From Mycobacterium sp. D16R12 (GTDB lineage: Bacteria > Actinomycetota > Actinomycetes > Mycobacteriales > Mycobacteriaceae), in contig NZ_MAFC01000010.1 in the NCBI RefSeq assembly GCF_002013465.1, positions 1 to 64,000 on the forward strand: DNA of 64,000 bases, in the 5' to 3' direction. This document shows positions 16,879-27,850 of this stretch, in pieces; position 1 is the stretch's first letter, and every line of letters begins with the position of its first letter. The notes beneath the pieces were generated by a model that worked only from the letters and a program-made list of their open reading frames with translations, was not told the origin of the DNA and ran no database searches. The position numbers were made by a program, and so were the translations under genes.

Positions 16879-17433
16879 TTGATCACTCGATGGACGACCG
16901 CGATGGTCGTCAGCGCTGTCCTCATGCTGAGTACCGCCGTGACCACGAGCGCTGAACCCATGGCGATGGGTAAGGACTTCTCGAAGCCGGCGGTGGTCAT
17001 CCTCGGATATGGGCTCAAGCCCGACGGCTCAATGCGGGACAAGCTCTATCAGCGCGTCGCGACCGGTAGGGCGATCGCCAACATGTTCCCGAATTCGTTC
17101 ATCATCGTCACGGGCGGAAACCCGCAGAACGGCGTATCGGAGGCCGAGCAGATGCGCAATATGCTTGTCGGCCTGGGATATCCGTCCGACCGGATCATCG
17201 TGGAGCCGCGCGCCAACAGCACGGTGCAGAATGCGCAGTTCTCGGTGCCGCTGGCCAAGCAGGCCGGCGCCTCCGGAATCATCCTGGTGACGAACTCGAC
17301 CCACCAGCAGCGTGCAGGCCGGAACTTCGCCGACGCGGGCGGCAATGTGCTGGCCACCGCGAGCTTCCCCGACGGGGATGCGCCCACCAATATCGGTCAG
17401 CTCATGCGCGACATCGTCAGCCCATTCCGCTAG
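16879..17433 (+). CDS. YdcF/SanA-like DUF218 protein with signal peptide (184 aa)
   Basis: Start TTG 16879 is chosen because GGAGG ends 5 nt upstream and the product then begins with a clear signal peptide (hydrophobic residues 8-24, TSAEP cleavage region). The mature domain has the DUF218 pattern: VVILGYGLKPDGS, a TGG strand end, SEAEQM, ANSTVQNA and VTNSTHQQR. The exported DUF218 proteins are linked to envelope metabolism, but the reaction is not established. Longer upstream frames lack coding character. Confidence 0.78.
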   Translation: MITRWTTAMVVSAVLMLSTAVTTSAEPMAMGKDFSKPAVVILGYGLKPDGSMRDKLYQRVATGRAIANMFPNSFIIVTGGNPQNGVSEAEQMRNMLVGLGYPSDRIIVEPRANSTVQNAQFSVPLAKQAGASGIILVTNSTHQQRAGRNFADAGGNVLATASFPDGDAPTNIGQLMRDIVSPFR

Positions 17434-17584
17434 GACTGCAGACAACTACGGGACGACCACAGTTCGCCTGAAGGGAATGAACCGGGCAGAATTGGCGGTT
17501 GACCGACCAAGGCGCTCATCGGTGTGCGCCGCCGCGTGTCTTAGGCACGCGGCATCCCATCGCATACCGCACAGGAGCCCATTG

Positions 17585-18808
17585 ATGACTGCCGTTGTCG
17601 ATTCGCGTGCACAGCTCGCATCGCCGGTGTCGCCGCGAGTGCGCCGGGGCGCCATCTTCGCGCTGGCGGTTGGTGGATTCGGAATTGGGACAACAGAATT
17701 CGTCGCAATGGGGTTGCTACCCAATATTGCGCACGGGTTGGGTGTCACCGAGCCGGAAGCGGGGCATGTCATCAGCGCCTACGCGCTGGGCGTCGTGGTC
17801 GGTGCGCCGGTTATCGCAGCGCTCACGGCTCGTGCTTCCCGTAGGACATTGCTCATCGCGCTCATGGTCGCCTTCACCATCGGCAACGCCGCAACCATGT
17901 TCGCGCCCGGCTACGCGCTGCTCATTGTGTCCAGGTTCATCTCGGGCCTGCCGCACGGTGCGTACTTCGGTGTCGCGGCCCTGGTGGCCGCGCACCTCGC
18001 CGGTCCGGGGGAACGCGCCAAGGCTGTGGGCCAGACGATGCTGGGTCTGTCGGTGGCCAATGTCGTGGGGGTTCCCGTGGCCACCTGGCTCGGCAACACC
18101 GTGGGCTGGCGTTCGGCCTTCGCTGTCGTCGCGGTCATCGGGTTGATCACGATCGGGGCATTGCTGAAATTCCTGCCGGGGCTGACGGATATGAAAATCA
18201 CGAACCCGCTGACCGAGCTCGGCGCGTTGCGTCGCGCGCAGGTGTGGTTCACCCTGCTCATCGGCGTCGTGGGCTTCGGCGGCATGTTCGCCTTCTACAC
18301 CTACATCAGCACCACGCTCACCAGCGTCTCCGGGCTGCCCAAGGCCGCTGTCCCGCTTGCGTTGGCGCTCTACGGAATCGGCATGGTCACCGGAAACGTG
18401 CTGGGCGGGTGGATGGCTGACCGCAGTGTGGTCCGCGCCATCACCATCAGCCTGGTGCTGGTCGCCACTATGCTGGTGATTTTCGTCGTGGTATCCGGAA
18501 ACATTTGGGCCGCACTGGTGCTGGTGTTCGCGGTAGGGGTCTCGGGAACGTCACTGGTGCCCGCGCTGCAGACCCGACTGATGGATGTCGCCGATGACGC
18601 GCAGACGCTGGCTGCCGCGCTGAATCACTCGGCACTCAACATGGCCAACGCAGGCGGCGCGTGGCTCGGTGGTCTGGTCATCGCCGCCGGGTATGGCTAC
18701 CGCGCTCCATCCCTGGTCGGCGCGGTGTTGGCGGTCGCGGGGCTCGGAGTGCTCGCGTTGTCGCTGTTGTACGCCCGGCGCCGGCCCATCGCACCGTCAG
18801 CAGACTGA
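17585..18808 (+). CDS. MFS transporter, AraJ/Bcr-like drug or sugar efflux (407 aa)
   Basis: Twelve predicted membrane helices. The MFS family A pattern is seen in the first helix (GFGIGTTEFVAMGLLP), typical of the AraJ/YdhP/SotB group, and a GWMADR loop opens the second half. Start ATG 17585 has AGGAG 8 nt upstream. It stands alone after the YdcF-like gene. It probably exports small molecules or drugs by proton antiport; the substrate is not predictable. Confidence 0.86.
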   Translation: MTAVVDSRAQLASPVSPRVRRGAIFALAVGGFGIGTTEFVAMGLLPNIAHGLGVTEPEAGHVISAYALGVVVGAPVIAALTARASRRTLLIALMVAFTIGNAATMFAPGYALLIVSRFISGLPHGAYFGVAALVAAHLAGPGERAKAVGQTMLGLSVANVVGVPVATWLGNTVGWRSAFAVVAVIGLITIGALLKFLPGLTDMKITNPLTELGALRRAQVWFTLLIGVVGFGGMFAFYTYISTTLTSVSGLPKAAVPLALALYGIGMVTGNVLGGWMADRSVVRAITISLVLVATMLVIFVVVSGNIWAALVLVFAVGVSGTSLVPALQTRLMDVADDAQTLAAALNHSALNMANAGGAWLGGLVIAAGYGYRAPSLVGAVLAVAGLGVLALSLLYARRRPIAPSAD

Positions 18809-18813
18809 GTTCG

Positions 18814-19050
18814 TCAGTGCGGGATGCCGCCCGGTGCCATCGGCGGCGGCGTGAAGGTCGGTGGCGGCATGAAGCACGGCGGGACGCCCGGTGCGTACGG
18901 GGGAACGCACGGTTGGGGGAAACATTGCTGCCCGTTCCATCCCGACGGCTGGTTGAAGGGGCAGACCGGAATCGGATCGGCGTACGCGATCGGTGCCCAA
19001 CCCAGCATCAATGCCGTACCGATCAGAGCGATCGCTGCTTTCTGGCGCAC
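18814..19050 (-). CDS. small secreted Cys/Pro-rich protein (78 aa)
   Basis: GTG start, signal peptide (residues 4-24, ending AYADP), then a mature peptide of about 54 residues with four cysteines and Pro-rich runs (PFNQPSGW, PPTFTPPPM). It resembles the many short secreted Pro-rich mycobacterial proteins of unknown function. Convergent with the MFS gene, 5 nt apart. Confidence 0.7.
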   Translation of the reverse strand: MRQKAAIALIGTALMLGWAPIAYADPIPVCPFNQPSGWNGQQCFPQPCVPPYAPGVPPCFMPPPTFTPPPMAPGGIPH

Positions 19051-19069
19051 GAAGTCAATTCTATTGGCC

Positions 19070-19075
19070 TAGCCT
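19070..19075 (+). promoter_or_regulatory. -10 element TAGCCT, leaderless
   Basis: TAGCCT ends 7 nt before ATG 19083, supporting that start and a leaderless mRNA. Confidence 0.42.
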
Positions 19076-19082
19076 TTTCGGT

Positions 19083-19658
19083 ATGGCTGGGAGCGGCGAG
19101 GTAAGGCCTGCGGGCAAGGAGTCGTTGTGGGCCAGGTGGCGTGGGCGCGTCATAGGGGTCATCGCCTTGCTGCTGGCGCTGGTGGCCGTGTATTTCGCGC
19201 TATCGGCCTTCATCCCGCGCTGGTGGGCACAACGCATCGCCGACATGTCGGGTCACGGCAGTTTCACCAAGGGGATAGGCACCGGGCTCACGCTCGGGGT
19301 GCTGTGCACCGGAATTCCGCTGTTGCTCGTGCTGTGGGCGTTTCTGCTGCGGGGTCGCCGCGGCGGGAAGTTTTTCGCCGGGGTGCTCACGCTGCTCGCC
19401 GTCATCATCGCAGTGCCCAACCTGATGACGCTGACGATCGTGCTGGGCACCAGCAATTCCGCGCATGCCGGTGAGCGAGTGCTCGATGTCGAGGCTCCGG
19501 GATTCCGCGGAGCGACGGCCATCGGGGCCATCATCGCGTTGTTGGTGGTGTTGGCTGTCTCGTTCTTCGTCGTGCGCAACTGGCGACGGCGGGTGAAGGT
19601 CGAGAAGCAGCAGGTCCGTGACGCTGCCGCCGCGGCGGAAGGTCCTACGGCCGAATAA
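19083..19658 (+). CDS. hypothetical membrane protein (191 aa)
   Basis: Four hydrophobic segments at about residues 22-44, 64-88, 95-118 and 146-168, and a charged C-terminal tail rich in Arg, Glu and Ala. A short extracytoplasmic stretch (STSNSAHAGER-like) follows helix three. No family is recognised. The start is fixed by a -10 hexamer 7 nt upstream. A hairpin CCCGTG-ttccc-CACGGG at 19669-19685 follows the stop but lacks a T run. Confidence 0.72.
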   Translation: MAGSGEVRPAGKESLWARWRGRVIGVIALLLALVAVYFALSAFIPRWWAQRIADMSGHGSFTKGIGTGLTLGVLCTGIPLLLVLWAFLLRGRRGGKFFAGVLTLLAVIIAVPNLMTLTIVLGTSNSAHAGERVLDVEAPGFRGATAIGAIIALLVVLAVSFFVVRNWRRRVKVEKQQVRDAAAAAEGPTAE

Positions 19659-19845
19659 TTGTCAGTGCCCCGTGTTCCCCACGGGCCGAAGCGGTATGTG
19701 CGCGTTTGGGGATTCGGGTCCACTGAGTGGCGCTGCCTGCCCGCCGTTGCCTCTGAAATCGCCCCGATTGGTGGCGTGATGGGTAAGGATGTTGGTCAAG
19801 CAAATCGGGTAAGACCGGATAGCTTTCGCGGAGGGATTCAACTGG

Positions 19846-20328
19846 GTGTCAAGAAGGCACTGGCTACTGGGCACTGCCGAGTGGCCGACACTAAGTCGCC
19901 GGTTGATCGTCTGGACCCTCTTTAGCGTCGTAATCGGTCTTTTGCCGCTTTCTTTTGTGGCCTTTGAGCTGTGGGACAGTGGGAAACCCCACGGCCTTGA
20001 CGACGTACTCTCGGGGGGAGGGCTCGTTCTGGTTTCTATCGCACTCGCTGCGGGGGCGGTCCGCGAGCTCGTGTCAAAGGACCGTGGATTGACCAACTTC
20101 GGCCTAGTTAATTTCGCTGCCTCGTTGGTCGTTCTGGTGCTAGGCGCTTGGCTCTATAGCCGTATCATGGTTCGCCAGCGCGAGATTGCTATTTCCGCAG
20201 TTCAGCAAGCCTTTGTTGGGTCACCGCATCATGCGAATTACACCGTAATCTCCCTTGCTGCATTTGTACTGAGCTTCCTTCTTGGCGCGAGTAGCATTTG
20301 GCTTAGTACGCAGGAGGACGAGGCGTGA
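19846..20328 (+). CDS. orphan four-helix membrane protein (160 aa)
   Basis: GTG start preceded by GGAGG about 11 nt upstream. There are four hydrophobic segments: about residues 18-40, 56-74, 84-104 and 132-152. The linkers are short and include a central VRELVSKDRG. Codon use is less GC-biased than in neighbours, suggesting later acquisition. The stop overlaps the next start (TGATG), so the two genes form a coupled cassette. No family is recognised. It lies on the 3' side of a tRNA-Arg gene. Confidence 0.65.
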   Translation: MSRRHWLLGTAEWPTLSRRLIVWTLFSVVIGLLPLSFVAFELWDSGKPHGLDDVLSGGGLVLVSIALAAGAVRELVSKDRGLTNFGLVNFAASLVVLVLGAWLYSRIMVRQREIAISAVQQAFVGSPHHANYTVISLAAFVLSFLLGASSIWLSTQEDEA

Positions 20329-20789
20329 TGCAGGAATGGCTTTTACTGCTCGGCATGGCGGCGGCAACACTTGCGGCGATGGTGTCAGCGGCCGTCGCCA
20401 CTTACCAGCGCAAGCAGGCGAGAGCTGCGGCGAACGTGACCGCTCAATTGGGCGGCCTCTCGCCAAACGAGGTACCAGTGGCTTTTAGGATCCAAAGGCC
20501 GATGTCAACATCTGGGGCGGTCTGGGCGGGGCGTGCAGCCGATACGTATGACCGGTTTAGTGCAGATGTAAGTGTCCGGATAGCTGCGATGTTGGATGAC
20601 CTATACGGCGCTCGGCACGGCCTACCTACTGAGATGACGGCGCGTGTGCTCGAACTGTCAGCCGAGAATACTCTTCTGCGCGACAAACTCCGAGGACTTC
20701 AGGCATCAGATACTTCGAGCGAACGAGTGGAGACGACCGCTCCTCAAGACGTCGCATTGGGCCAAGCGGACGTACGTCCGTGGGCTTAG
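20328..20789 (+). CDS. orphan membrane-anchored protein (153 aa)
   Basis: Second gene of the cassette. It has one N-terminal membrane helix (about residues 3-24), a basic KQARAAA stop-transfer stretch, a soluble domain and a C-terminal coiled-coil segment (LELSAENTLLRDKLRGL). ATG 20328 shares its first base with the preceding stop; GTG 20325 is an alternative. Base composition matches its partner rather than the chromosome average. Function unknown. Confidence 0.62.
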   Translation: MQEWLLLLGMAAATLAAMVSAAVATYQRKQARAAANVTAQLGGLSPNEVPVAFRIQRPMSTSGAVWAGRAADTYDRFSADVSVRIAAMLDDLYGARHGLPTEMTARVLELSAENTLLRDKLRGLQASDTSSERVETTAPQDVALGQADVRPWA

Positions 20790-20986
20790 GTCTTGTCTAA
20801 ACCTGCTGCTCTCTCTGGACGTACGAGGTCATGCGTCGACATCGGCGATCGGTTGGTTCGAGGCTGTGACTGGAGGCGCACTGTCAAGAGTTGCACCCTG
20901 TGCTGCGAGTGACGACTCAGGCGCTCTTCCTCGCCAGCTCTTGCATCTCCCGGAACATGGCCTTCTGAATTACAAACAATTGTGTG
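20790..20986. other. 197-bp gap between orphan cassette and tRNA-Arg
   Basis: No convincing gene. On the minus strand a short open tail ending MFREMQELARKSA-stop (about 20920-20985) could be a remnant of a lost gene, but it is too short to assign. No copy of the tRNA 3' end (att repeat) was seen on the other side of the cassette. Confidence 0.3.
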
Positions 20987-21059
20987 TGCCCTCGGCAGGA
21001 ATCGAACCTGCGGCCTTCTGCTCCGGAGGCAGACGCTCTATCCCCTGAGCTACGAGGGC
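20987..21059 (-). tRNA. tRNA-Arg (anticodon CCG)
   Basis: Read on the minus strand the 73-nt sequence folds as a cloverleaf. A 7-bp acceptor stem GCCCTCG/CGAGGGC is followed by a D arm TAGCTCA...GAG. The anticodon stem TCTGC/GCAGA encloses loop CTCCGGA, anticodon CCG. The T arm is GCAGG-TTCGAATC-CTGC and the discriminator is A. CCA is not encoded. It reads CGG, a frequent Arg codon here, and sits beside argS. Confidence 0.95.
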
Positions 21060-21153
21060 ATCAGGGCCCTGACAGCCTAGCGCATCCCAATCGGCACCCC
21101 GCACACCGTTTCGGTCGCATGTAAAGGATTCGGGGCCTGGATACCCCAGCCCA

Positions 21154-21159
21154 TAGGAT
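21154..21159 (+). promoter_or_regulatory. -10 element TAGGAT before argS
   Basis: TAGGAT ends 7 nt before GTG 21167 and overlaps the alternative ATG 21158. This favours GTG 21167 and a leaderless argS mRNA. Confidence 0.45.
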
Positions 21160-21166
21160 GATCGCC

Positions 21167-22819
21167 GTGACTCCCGTCGACCTTGCCGACCTGCTACGTT
21201 CCACCGCTACCACGGTGCTGGACGAGCGAGGCCTGGACACGTCGGCACTACCGGCCACCGTGACCGTCGAGCGCCCCCGTAATCCCGAGCACGGCGACTA
21301 CGCGACGAACGTGGCCCTGCAGGTCGCCAAGAAGGTCGGTGTCGCCCCGCGTGACCTGGCCACCTGGCTCGTCGATGCGCTTGTCGCCAACGACGCCATC
21401 GCCGCCGCCGAGATCGCCGGGCCCGGGTTCGTGAACCTGCGGATCGCCGCCGATGCGCAGGGCACCATCGTCACGAACATCCTCGAGGCGGGCGAGTCCT
21501 ACGGCAATTCCGATGCGCAGGGCACGCACACGATCAACCTGGAATTCGTATCGGCCAACCCGACGGGGCCGATCCACATCGGCGGTACCCGCTGGGCCGC
21601 GGTGGGCGACGCGCTGGGGCGCCTGCTGACCCGTCAGGGCGCCAAGGTCACCCGCGAGTACTACTTCAATGACCATGGCGCGCAGATCGACCGGTTTGTC
21701 CGCTCGCTCATCGCCGTGGCCGAGGGCAAGCCTGCTCCGGAGGACGGGTACGCCGGCGATTACATCGCCGATATCGCCAAGCAGGTAATCGCCCAGCGTC
21801 CTGATGCGCTCTCGCTGCCCGAGACCGAGGCTGCCGAGGCCTTTCGGGAGATCGGCGTGGACTTGATGTTCACCCACATCAAGGAGTCACTGCACGAGTT
21901 CGGCACGGACTTCGACGTTTTCACCCACGAGGACTCGATGCACACCTCCGGCAGGGTGCAGGAGGCCATCGCGCAGTTGCGCAAGACCGGCAACATCTAC
22001 GAGAAGGACGGCGCGTCCTGGTTGCGTTCGAGCAACTTCGGCGACGACAAGGACCGGGTTGTCATCAAGAGTGACGGCAACCCCGCCTACATCGCCGGTG
22101 ACATCGCCTACTACCTCGACAAGCGTGAACGCGGCTTCGACCTGTGCATCTACATGCTCGGTGCCGATCACCACGGGTATATCGCGCGCCTGAAAGCCGT
22201 TGCCGCAGCGCTGGGTTACCAGGCCGATAGCGTCGAGGTGCTCATCGGCCAGATGGTCAACCTGGTACGCGACGGCCAGCCGGTCCGGATGTCCAAGCGC
22301 GCAGGCACCGTCATCACCCTCGATGACCTTGTCGACGCCATCGGAGTCGATGCCGCCCGCTACGCATTGATCCGGTCCTCGGTGGACACTTCGATCGACA
22401 TCGACCTCCAGCTGTGGGCTTCCGCGTCGAGTGAGAACCCGGTCTACTACGTCCAATACGCGCACGCGCGGCTCTGCGCATTGGCGCGCAATGCCGCCGA
22501 GCTGGGGCTGCAGCACTCGACCGATCATCTCGAACTGCTCACCCACGAGAAGGAGGGTGCGCTCATCCGTGGGCTCGGCGAGTTCGGCCGCATCCTGCAG
22601 AACGCGGCCGTGCTGCGTGAACCGCACCGTGTCGCACGCTATTTGGAAGATATAGCCGGTGATTACCACCGGTTCTACGACTCGTGTCGGGTGCTCCCTC
22701 AGGGTGACGAAACACCTGGGGATCTGCACGCGGCACGCCTGGCGCTATGCCTTGCCACCCGGCAGGTCATCGCCAACGGCCTGGACATTCTCGGCGTGAG
22801 CGCACCGGAGCGGATGTGA
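21167..22819 (+). CDS. argS: arginyl-tRNA synthetase (550 aa)
   Basis: Class I aminoacyl-tRNA synthetase charging tRNA-Arg. The N-terminal Add1 domain ([11 protein letters not shown]) precedes the HIGH-type motif HIGG in [13 protein letters not shown] near residue 138. KMSKS-like RMSKRAGT follows near 374, then a C-terminal DALR anticodon-binding domain. With GTG 21167 the length is 550 aa, equal to the M. tuberculosis enzyme; ATG 21158 would add three residues. Downstream genes lysA and thrACB follow closely in the same direction. Confidence 0.95.
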   Translation: MTPVDLADLLRSTATTVLDERGLDTSALPATVTVERPRNPEHGDYATNVALQVAKKVGVAPRDLATWLVDALVANDAIAAAEIAGPGFVNLRIAADAQGTIVTNILEAGESYGNSDAQGTHTINLEFVSANPTGPIHIGGTRWAAVGDALGRLLTRQGAKVTREYYFNDHGAQIDRFVRSLIAVAEGKPAPEDGYAGDYIADIAKQVIAQRPDALSLPETEAAEAFREIGVDLMFTHIKESLHEFGTDFDVFTHEDSMHTSGRVQEAIAQLRKTGNIYEKDGASWLRSSNFGDDKDRVVIKSDGNPAYIAGDIAYYLDKRERGFDLCIYMLGADHHGYIARLKAVAAALGYQADSVEVLIGQMVNLVRDGQPVRMSKRAGTVITLDDLVDAIGVDAARYALIRSSVDTSIDIDLQLWASASSENPVYYVQYAHARLCALARNAAELGLQHSTDHLELLTHEKEGALIRGLGEFGRILQNAAVLREPHRVARYLEDIAGDYHRFYDSCRVLPQGDETPGDLHAARLALCLATRQVIANGLDILGVSAPERM

Positions 22820-22869
22820 GCGCACACCCGGCAGGCCCCCGCCACGCAGAAGGGGAACAGCACACCGCC

Positions 22870-24228
22870 ATGACCAGTGCACCACCGGCCAACCCGACCG
22901 AGTTGGCACCGAACGTATGGCCCCGCAATGCTTCTCGCGGTATCGACGGCGAGGTGACCCTCGCGGGCCTGACCGTCTCCGAGCTCGCCGAGAAGTACGG
23001 AACGCCGCTGTTCGTCATTGACGAGGACGATTTCCGTTCACGCTGCCGGGATATGGCGGCGGCGTTCGGTGGCGCCGCACGCGTGCACTATGCCTCCAAG
23101 GCGTTCCTGTGCACCGAGATCGCGCGCTGGATCAAAGACGAGGGACTGGGCCTCGATGTCTGCTCGGCAGGTGAGCTGGCCATCGCGCTGCGTGCCGAGT
23201 TCCCCCCGGAGCGCATCGCGCTGCACGGTAACAACAAATCTGAGGCTGAACTGGCGCAGGCGGTGCAGGCCGGTGTCGGGCACATCGTCGTCGATTCGAT
23301 GATCGAGATCGAACGATTGGATGAGATCGCGGGCAGCGCCGGTGTGGTGCAAGACGTTCTGGTGCGTGTCACCGTCGGTGTCGAGGCGCATACCCATGAA
23401 TTCATCTCCACCGCGCACGAGGACCAGAAGTTCGGGTTGTCCCTCGCGGGTGGGCAGGCGCTGGAGGCCGTGCGTCGCGTCTTCGCCACCGACAATCTGC
23501 GCCTGGTCGGGTTACACAGCCATATCGGTTCGCAGATCTTCGATGTCGACGGGTTCGAGGTTGCCGCCCACCGGGTGATCGGGCTACTGCGTGACGTGGT
23601 AGCCGAATTCGGCACCGAGAAGACCGCGCAGCTCAACATCATCGACCTCGGTGGCGGCCTCGGTATCAGTTATGTGCCTTCGGACGATCCGCCCCCCATC
23701 GGGGATCTGGCCGCCAAACTCGGCGTGATCGTGCGCACCGAGTCGGCGCTGGCCGGTCTACCCGAGCCGCGTTTGGTGATCGAGCCGGGCCGCGCCATCG
23801 CCGGTCCCGGTACCGTCACGTTGTACCGGGTCGGCACCACCAAGGACGTGATTCTGTCCAACGGTCAGCGCCGGTATGTGAGCGTCGACGGCGGGATGAG
23901 TGACAACATCCGCACCTCGCTGTATCAGGCCGAGTACCACCCGCAGCTGGTTTCCCGCGATAGCGATGTCGCTCCGGTGCTGTCCCGGGTGGTCGGAAAG
24001 CACTGCGAAAGCGGCGATATCGTGGTCAGGGACGCGTGGTTGCCCGAGGACGTGGCCCCCGGAGATCTGCTGGCGGTCGCCGCGACGGGTGCCTACTGCT
24101 ACTCGATGTCCAGCCGGTACAACCTGCTGACCCGTCCGGCGGTCATCGCCGTCAAGGACGGGGAGGCGCGACTGATCCTGCGGCGCGAGACCGTCGAGGA
24201 TTTGGTGAGTTTGGAGGTAAGTGAATGA
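22870..24228 (+). CDS. lysA: diaminopimelate decarboxylase (452 aa)
   Basis: Alanine-racemase-fold PLP enzyme that decarboxylates meso-DAP to L-lysine, the last step of lysine synthesis. The PLP lysine is in HYASKAFLC (Lys77). Further conserved parts are [10 protein letters not shown], a Gly-rich phosphate loop [20 protein letters not shown] and CESGD. ATG 22870 is preceded by AAGGGGA; a GTG at 22816 overlapping the argS stop would add an unmatched 18-residue leader. It overlaps thrA by 4 nt (ATGA). Confidence 0.94.
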   Translation: MTSAPPANPTELAPNVWPRNASRGIDGEVTLAGLTVSELAEKYGTPLFVIDEDDFRSRCRDMAAAFGGAARVHYASKAFLCTEIARWIKDEGLGLDVCSAGELAIALRAEFPPERIALHGNNKSEAELAQAVQAGVGHIVVDSMIEIERLDEIAGSAGVVQDVLVRVTVGVEAHTHEFISTAHEDQKFGLSLAGGQALEAVRRVFATDNLRLVGLHSHIGSQIFDVDGFEVAAHRVIGLLRDVVAEFGTEKTAQLNIIDLGGGLGISYVPSDDPPPIGDLAAKLGVIVRTESALAGLPEPRLVIEPGRAIAGPGTVTLYRVGTTKDVILSNGQRRYVSVDGGMSDNIRTSLYQAEYHPQLVSRDSDVAPVLSRVVGKHCESGDIVVRDAWLPEDVAPGDLLAVAATGAYCYSMSSRYNLLTRPAVIAVKDGEARLILRRETVEDLVSLEVSE

Positions 24229-25525
24229 GTGATGCGATAGGCGTAGCGATCCTGGGCCTGGGCAATGTCGGTAGCGAGGTAGCCCGGATCATCGAGAGCA
24301 GCGCGAGTGATCTCGCTGCCCGCATCGGTGCTCCGCTGGAGATCCGTGGAATCGGTGTGCGGCGTGTCGCCGACGACCGCGGTGTCCCGGTGGACCTGCT
24401 CACCGACGATATCGACGCGCTGGTTTCGCGCGATGACGTCGACATCGTCGTCGAGCTCATGGGCCCGGTGGAACCCGCGCGGCGCGGCATCCTGGGTGCG
24501 CTCAACGCGGGTAAGTCGGTGGTCACTGCCAACAAGGCGCTCTTGGCCCAGTCTGCCGGTGAGCTTGCCGAGGCCGCCGAGAAGGCAAGAGTCGACCTTT
24601 ATTTCGAGGCGGCCGTGGCGGGAGCCATTCCCGTCATCCGTCCCCTGACACAATCGCTGGCCGGAGATTCGGTGATCCGGGTGTCCGGGATCGTCAACGG
24701 CACCACCAACTACATCCTGTCCGCCATGGACAACACCGGTGCCGGATACGACACGGCACTGGCCGAGGCGGGGGAGCTCGGGTACGCCGAGGCCGACCCG
24801 ACCGCAGATGTCGAGGGCTACGACGCCGCCGCGAAAGCCGCCATTCTCGCGTCGATCGCCTTCCACACCCGGGTGAGCGCTGAGGACGTCTACCGCGAGG
24901 GCATCACCAAGATCAGTGCCGACGACTTCGACTCCGCGCGGGCACTGCAGTGCACCATCAAGCTGCTGTCGATCTGCGAACGGCTTACCGACACCGATGG
25001 AACCCAACGAGTCTCGGCCCGGGTCTACCCGGCACTGGTACCGCTGACGCATCCACTGGCAAGTGTCAACGGCGCGTTCAACGCCGTCTTCGTGGAGGCA
25101 GAGGCCGCCGGCGAGCTCATGTTCTACGGGCAGGGTGCCGGCGGTGCGCCGACCGCGTCCGCCGTGCTCGGTGATTTGGTCATGGCAGCACGCAACCGGG
25201 TGCAGGGTGGACGCGGCCCGCGGGCGTCCCGTTATGCGAAGCTGCCCATCGCCCCGATCGGTCTCATCCCAACGCGGTACTACGTGCGGATGCGGGTCGC
25301 CGACAAGCCCGGCGTGCTGGCCACCGTCGCCGCCGAGTTCTCCAAGCGTGAGGTCAGCATCGCCACCGTTCGGCAGGAGGGCGAGGTTGACGAGACGGGC
25401 GCCCGGCTGGTGGTGCTCACCCACAAGGCGACAGACGCTGCACTCTCGGAAACCGTTGCTGCACTTGCCGAACTCGATGTGGTGCTGGGTGTCGCGAGTG
25501 TCATCCGGCTGGAAGGAACACAAGA

Positions 25526-25529
<4 letters not shown>
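24225..25529 (+). CDS. thrA: homoserine dehydrogenase (434 aa)
   Basis: Converts aspartate semialdehyde to homoserine, the branch point to threonine and methionine. The N-terminal Rossmann motif is ILGLGNVGS. The catalytic domain has [21 protein letters not shown] and [11 protein letters not shown]-terminal ACT domain from about residue 355 ([15 protein letters not shown]) fits feedback control by threonine. Its start overlaps lysA and its stop overlaps thrC, each by 4 nt, so lysA-thrA-thrC-thrB are translationally coupled. Confidence 0.95.
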
Positions 25530-27510
<1,981 letters not shown>

Positions 27511-27846
27511 CTGCGTTATGGCTGGTGGGCGGGGGACTCGCCGGGGGGGTGCTGGTTGCTTGATACCCGTCAGGGGGTTATCCTCGGTATCAGTCCCAGC
27601 AATTGCAGCTTCTGCGCACCTGCGCCGAGAACGAGGACGATCACAAATTCTCCTAGTTCTTTCCGATGTCTCCGTCGTCCCAGACAGTCGGCGATATTGC
27701 GCAAGGTCAATGGTCAGCTGCTATTTCTCCGGACCTCGCGTGGCCCTATCTCTGTGGGCCCGCAGCATGAACTTCGCGGCCAGCAACCTGACTGGCCGAA
27801 GTGAGACCCCTCGCCCCATGTTTGGCGGGGGAAGGAAAGGAAATCC
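27511..27846 (+). promoter_or_regulatory. 336-bp rho leader region
   Basis: Intergenic between thrB and rho with no conserved protein. It holds a C-rich, G-poor stretch (27590-27700) that could serve as a Rho-loading site, a hairpin GGCCAG-loop-CTGGCC at 27778-27797, and a purine-rich ribosome-binding site just before GTG 27847. A short reading frame (ATG 27767 to TGA 27850) overlaps the rho start codon. A long autoregulated leader is known for rho in other bacteria; here it is an inference. Confidence 0.45.
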
Positions 27847-27850
27847 GTGA
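27767..27850 (+). CDS. possible rho leader peptide (27 aa)
   Basis: ATG 27767 opens a 27-codon frame (MNFAASNLTGRSE...) that ends TGA 27848-27850, overlapping rho's GTG as GTGA. This geometry would couple its translation to rho. Its ribosome-binding site is weak and the tail GGGRKGNP is dictated by rho's own Shine-Dalgarno region. Translation is unproven. Confidence 0.3.
   Translation: MNFAASNLTGRSETPRPMFGGGRKGNP

Noticed and set aside
20920..20985. Short minus-strand tail ending MFREMQELARKSA beside tRNA-Arg
   Set aside because: Too short to be called a gene remnant. No partner sequence was found in the window.
24099..25523. 474-codon open frame antisense to thrA
   Set aside because: Mirror of thrA codon bias; no motif.
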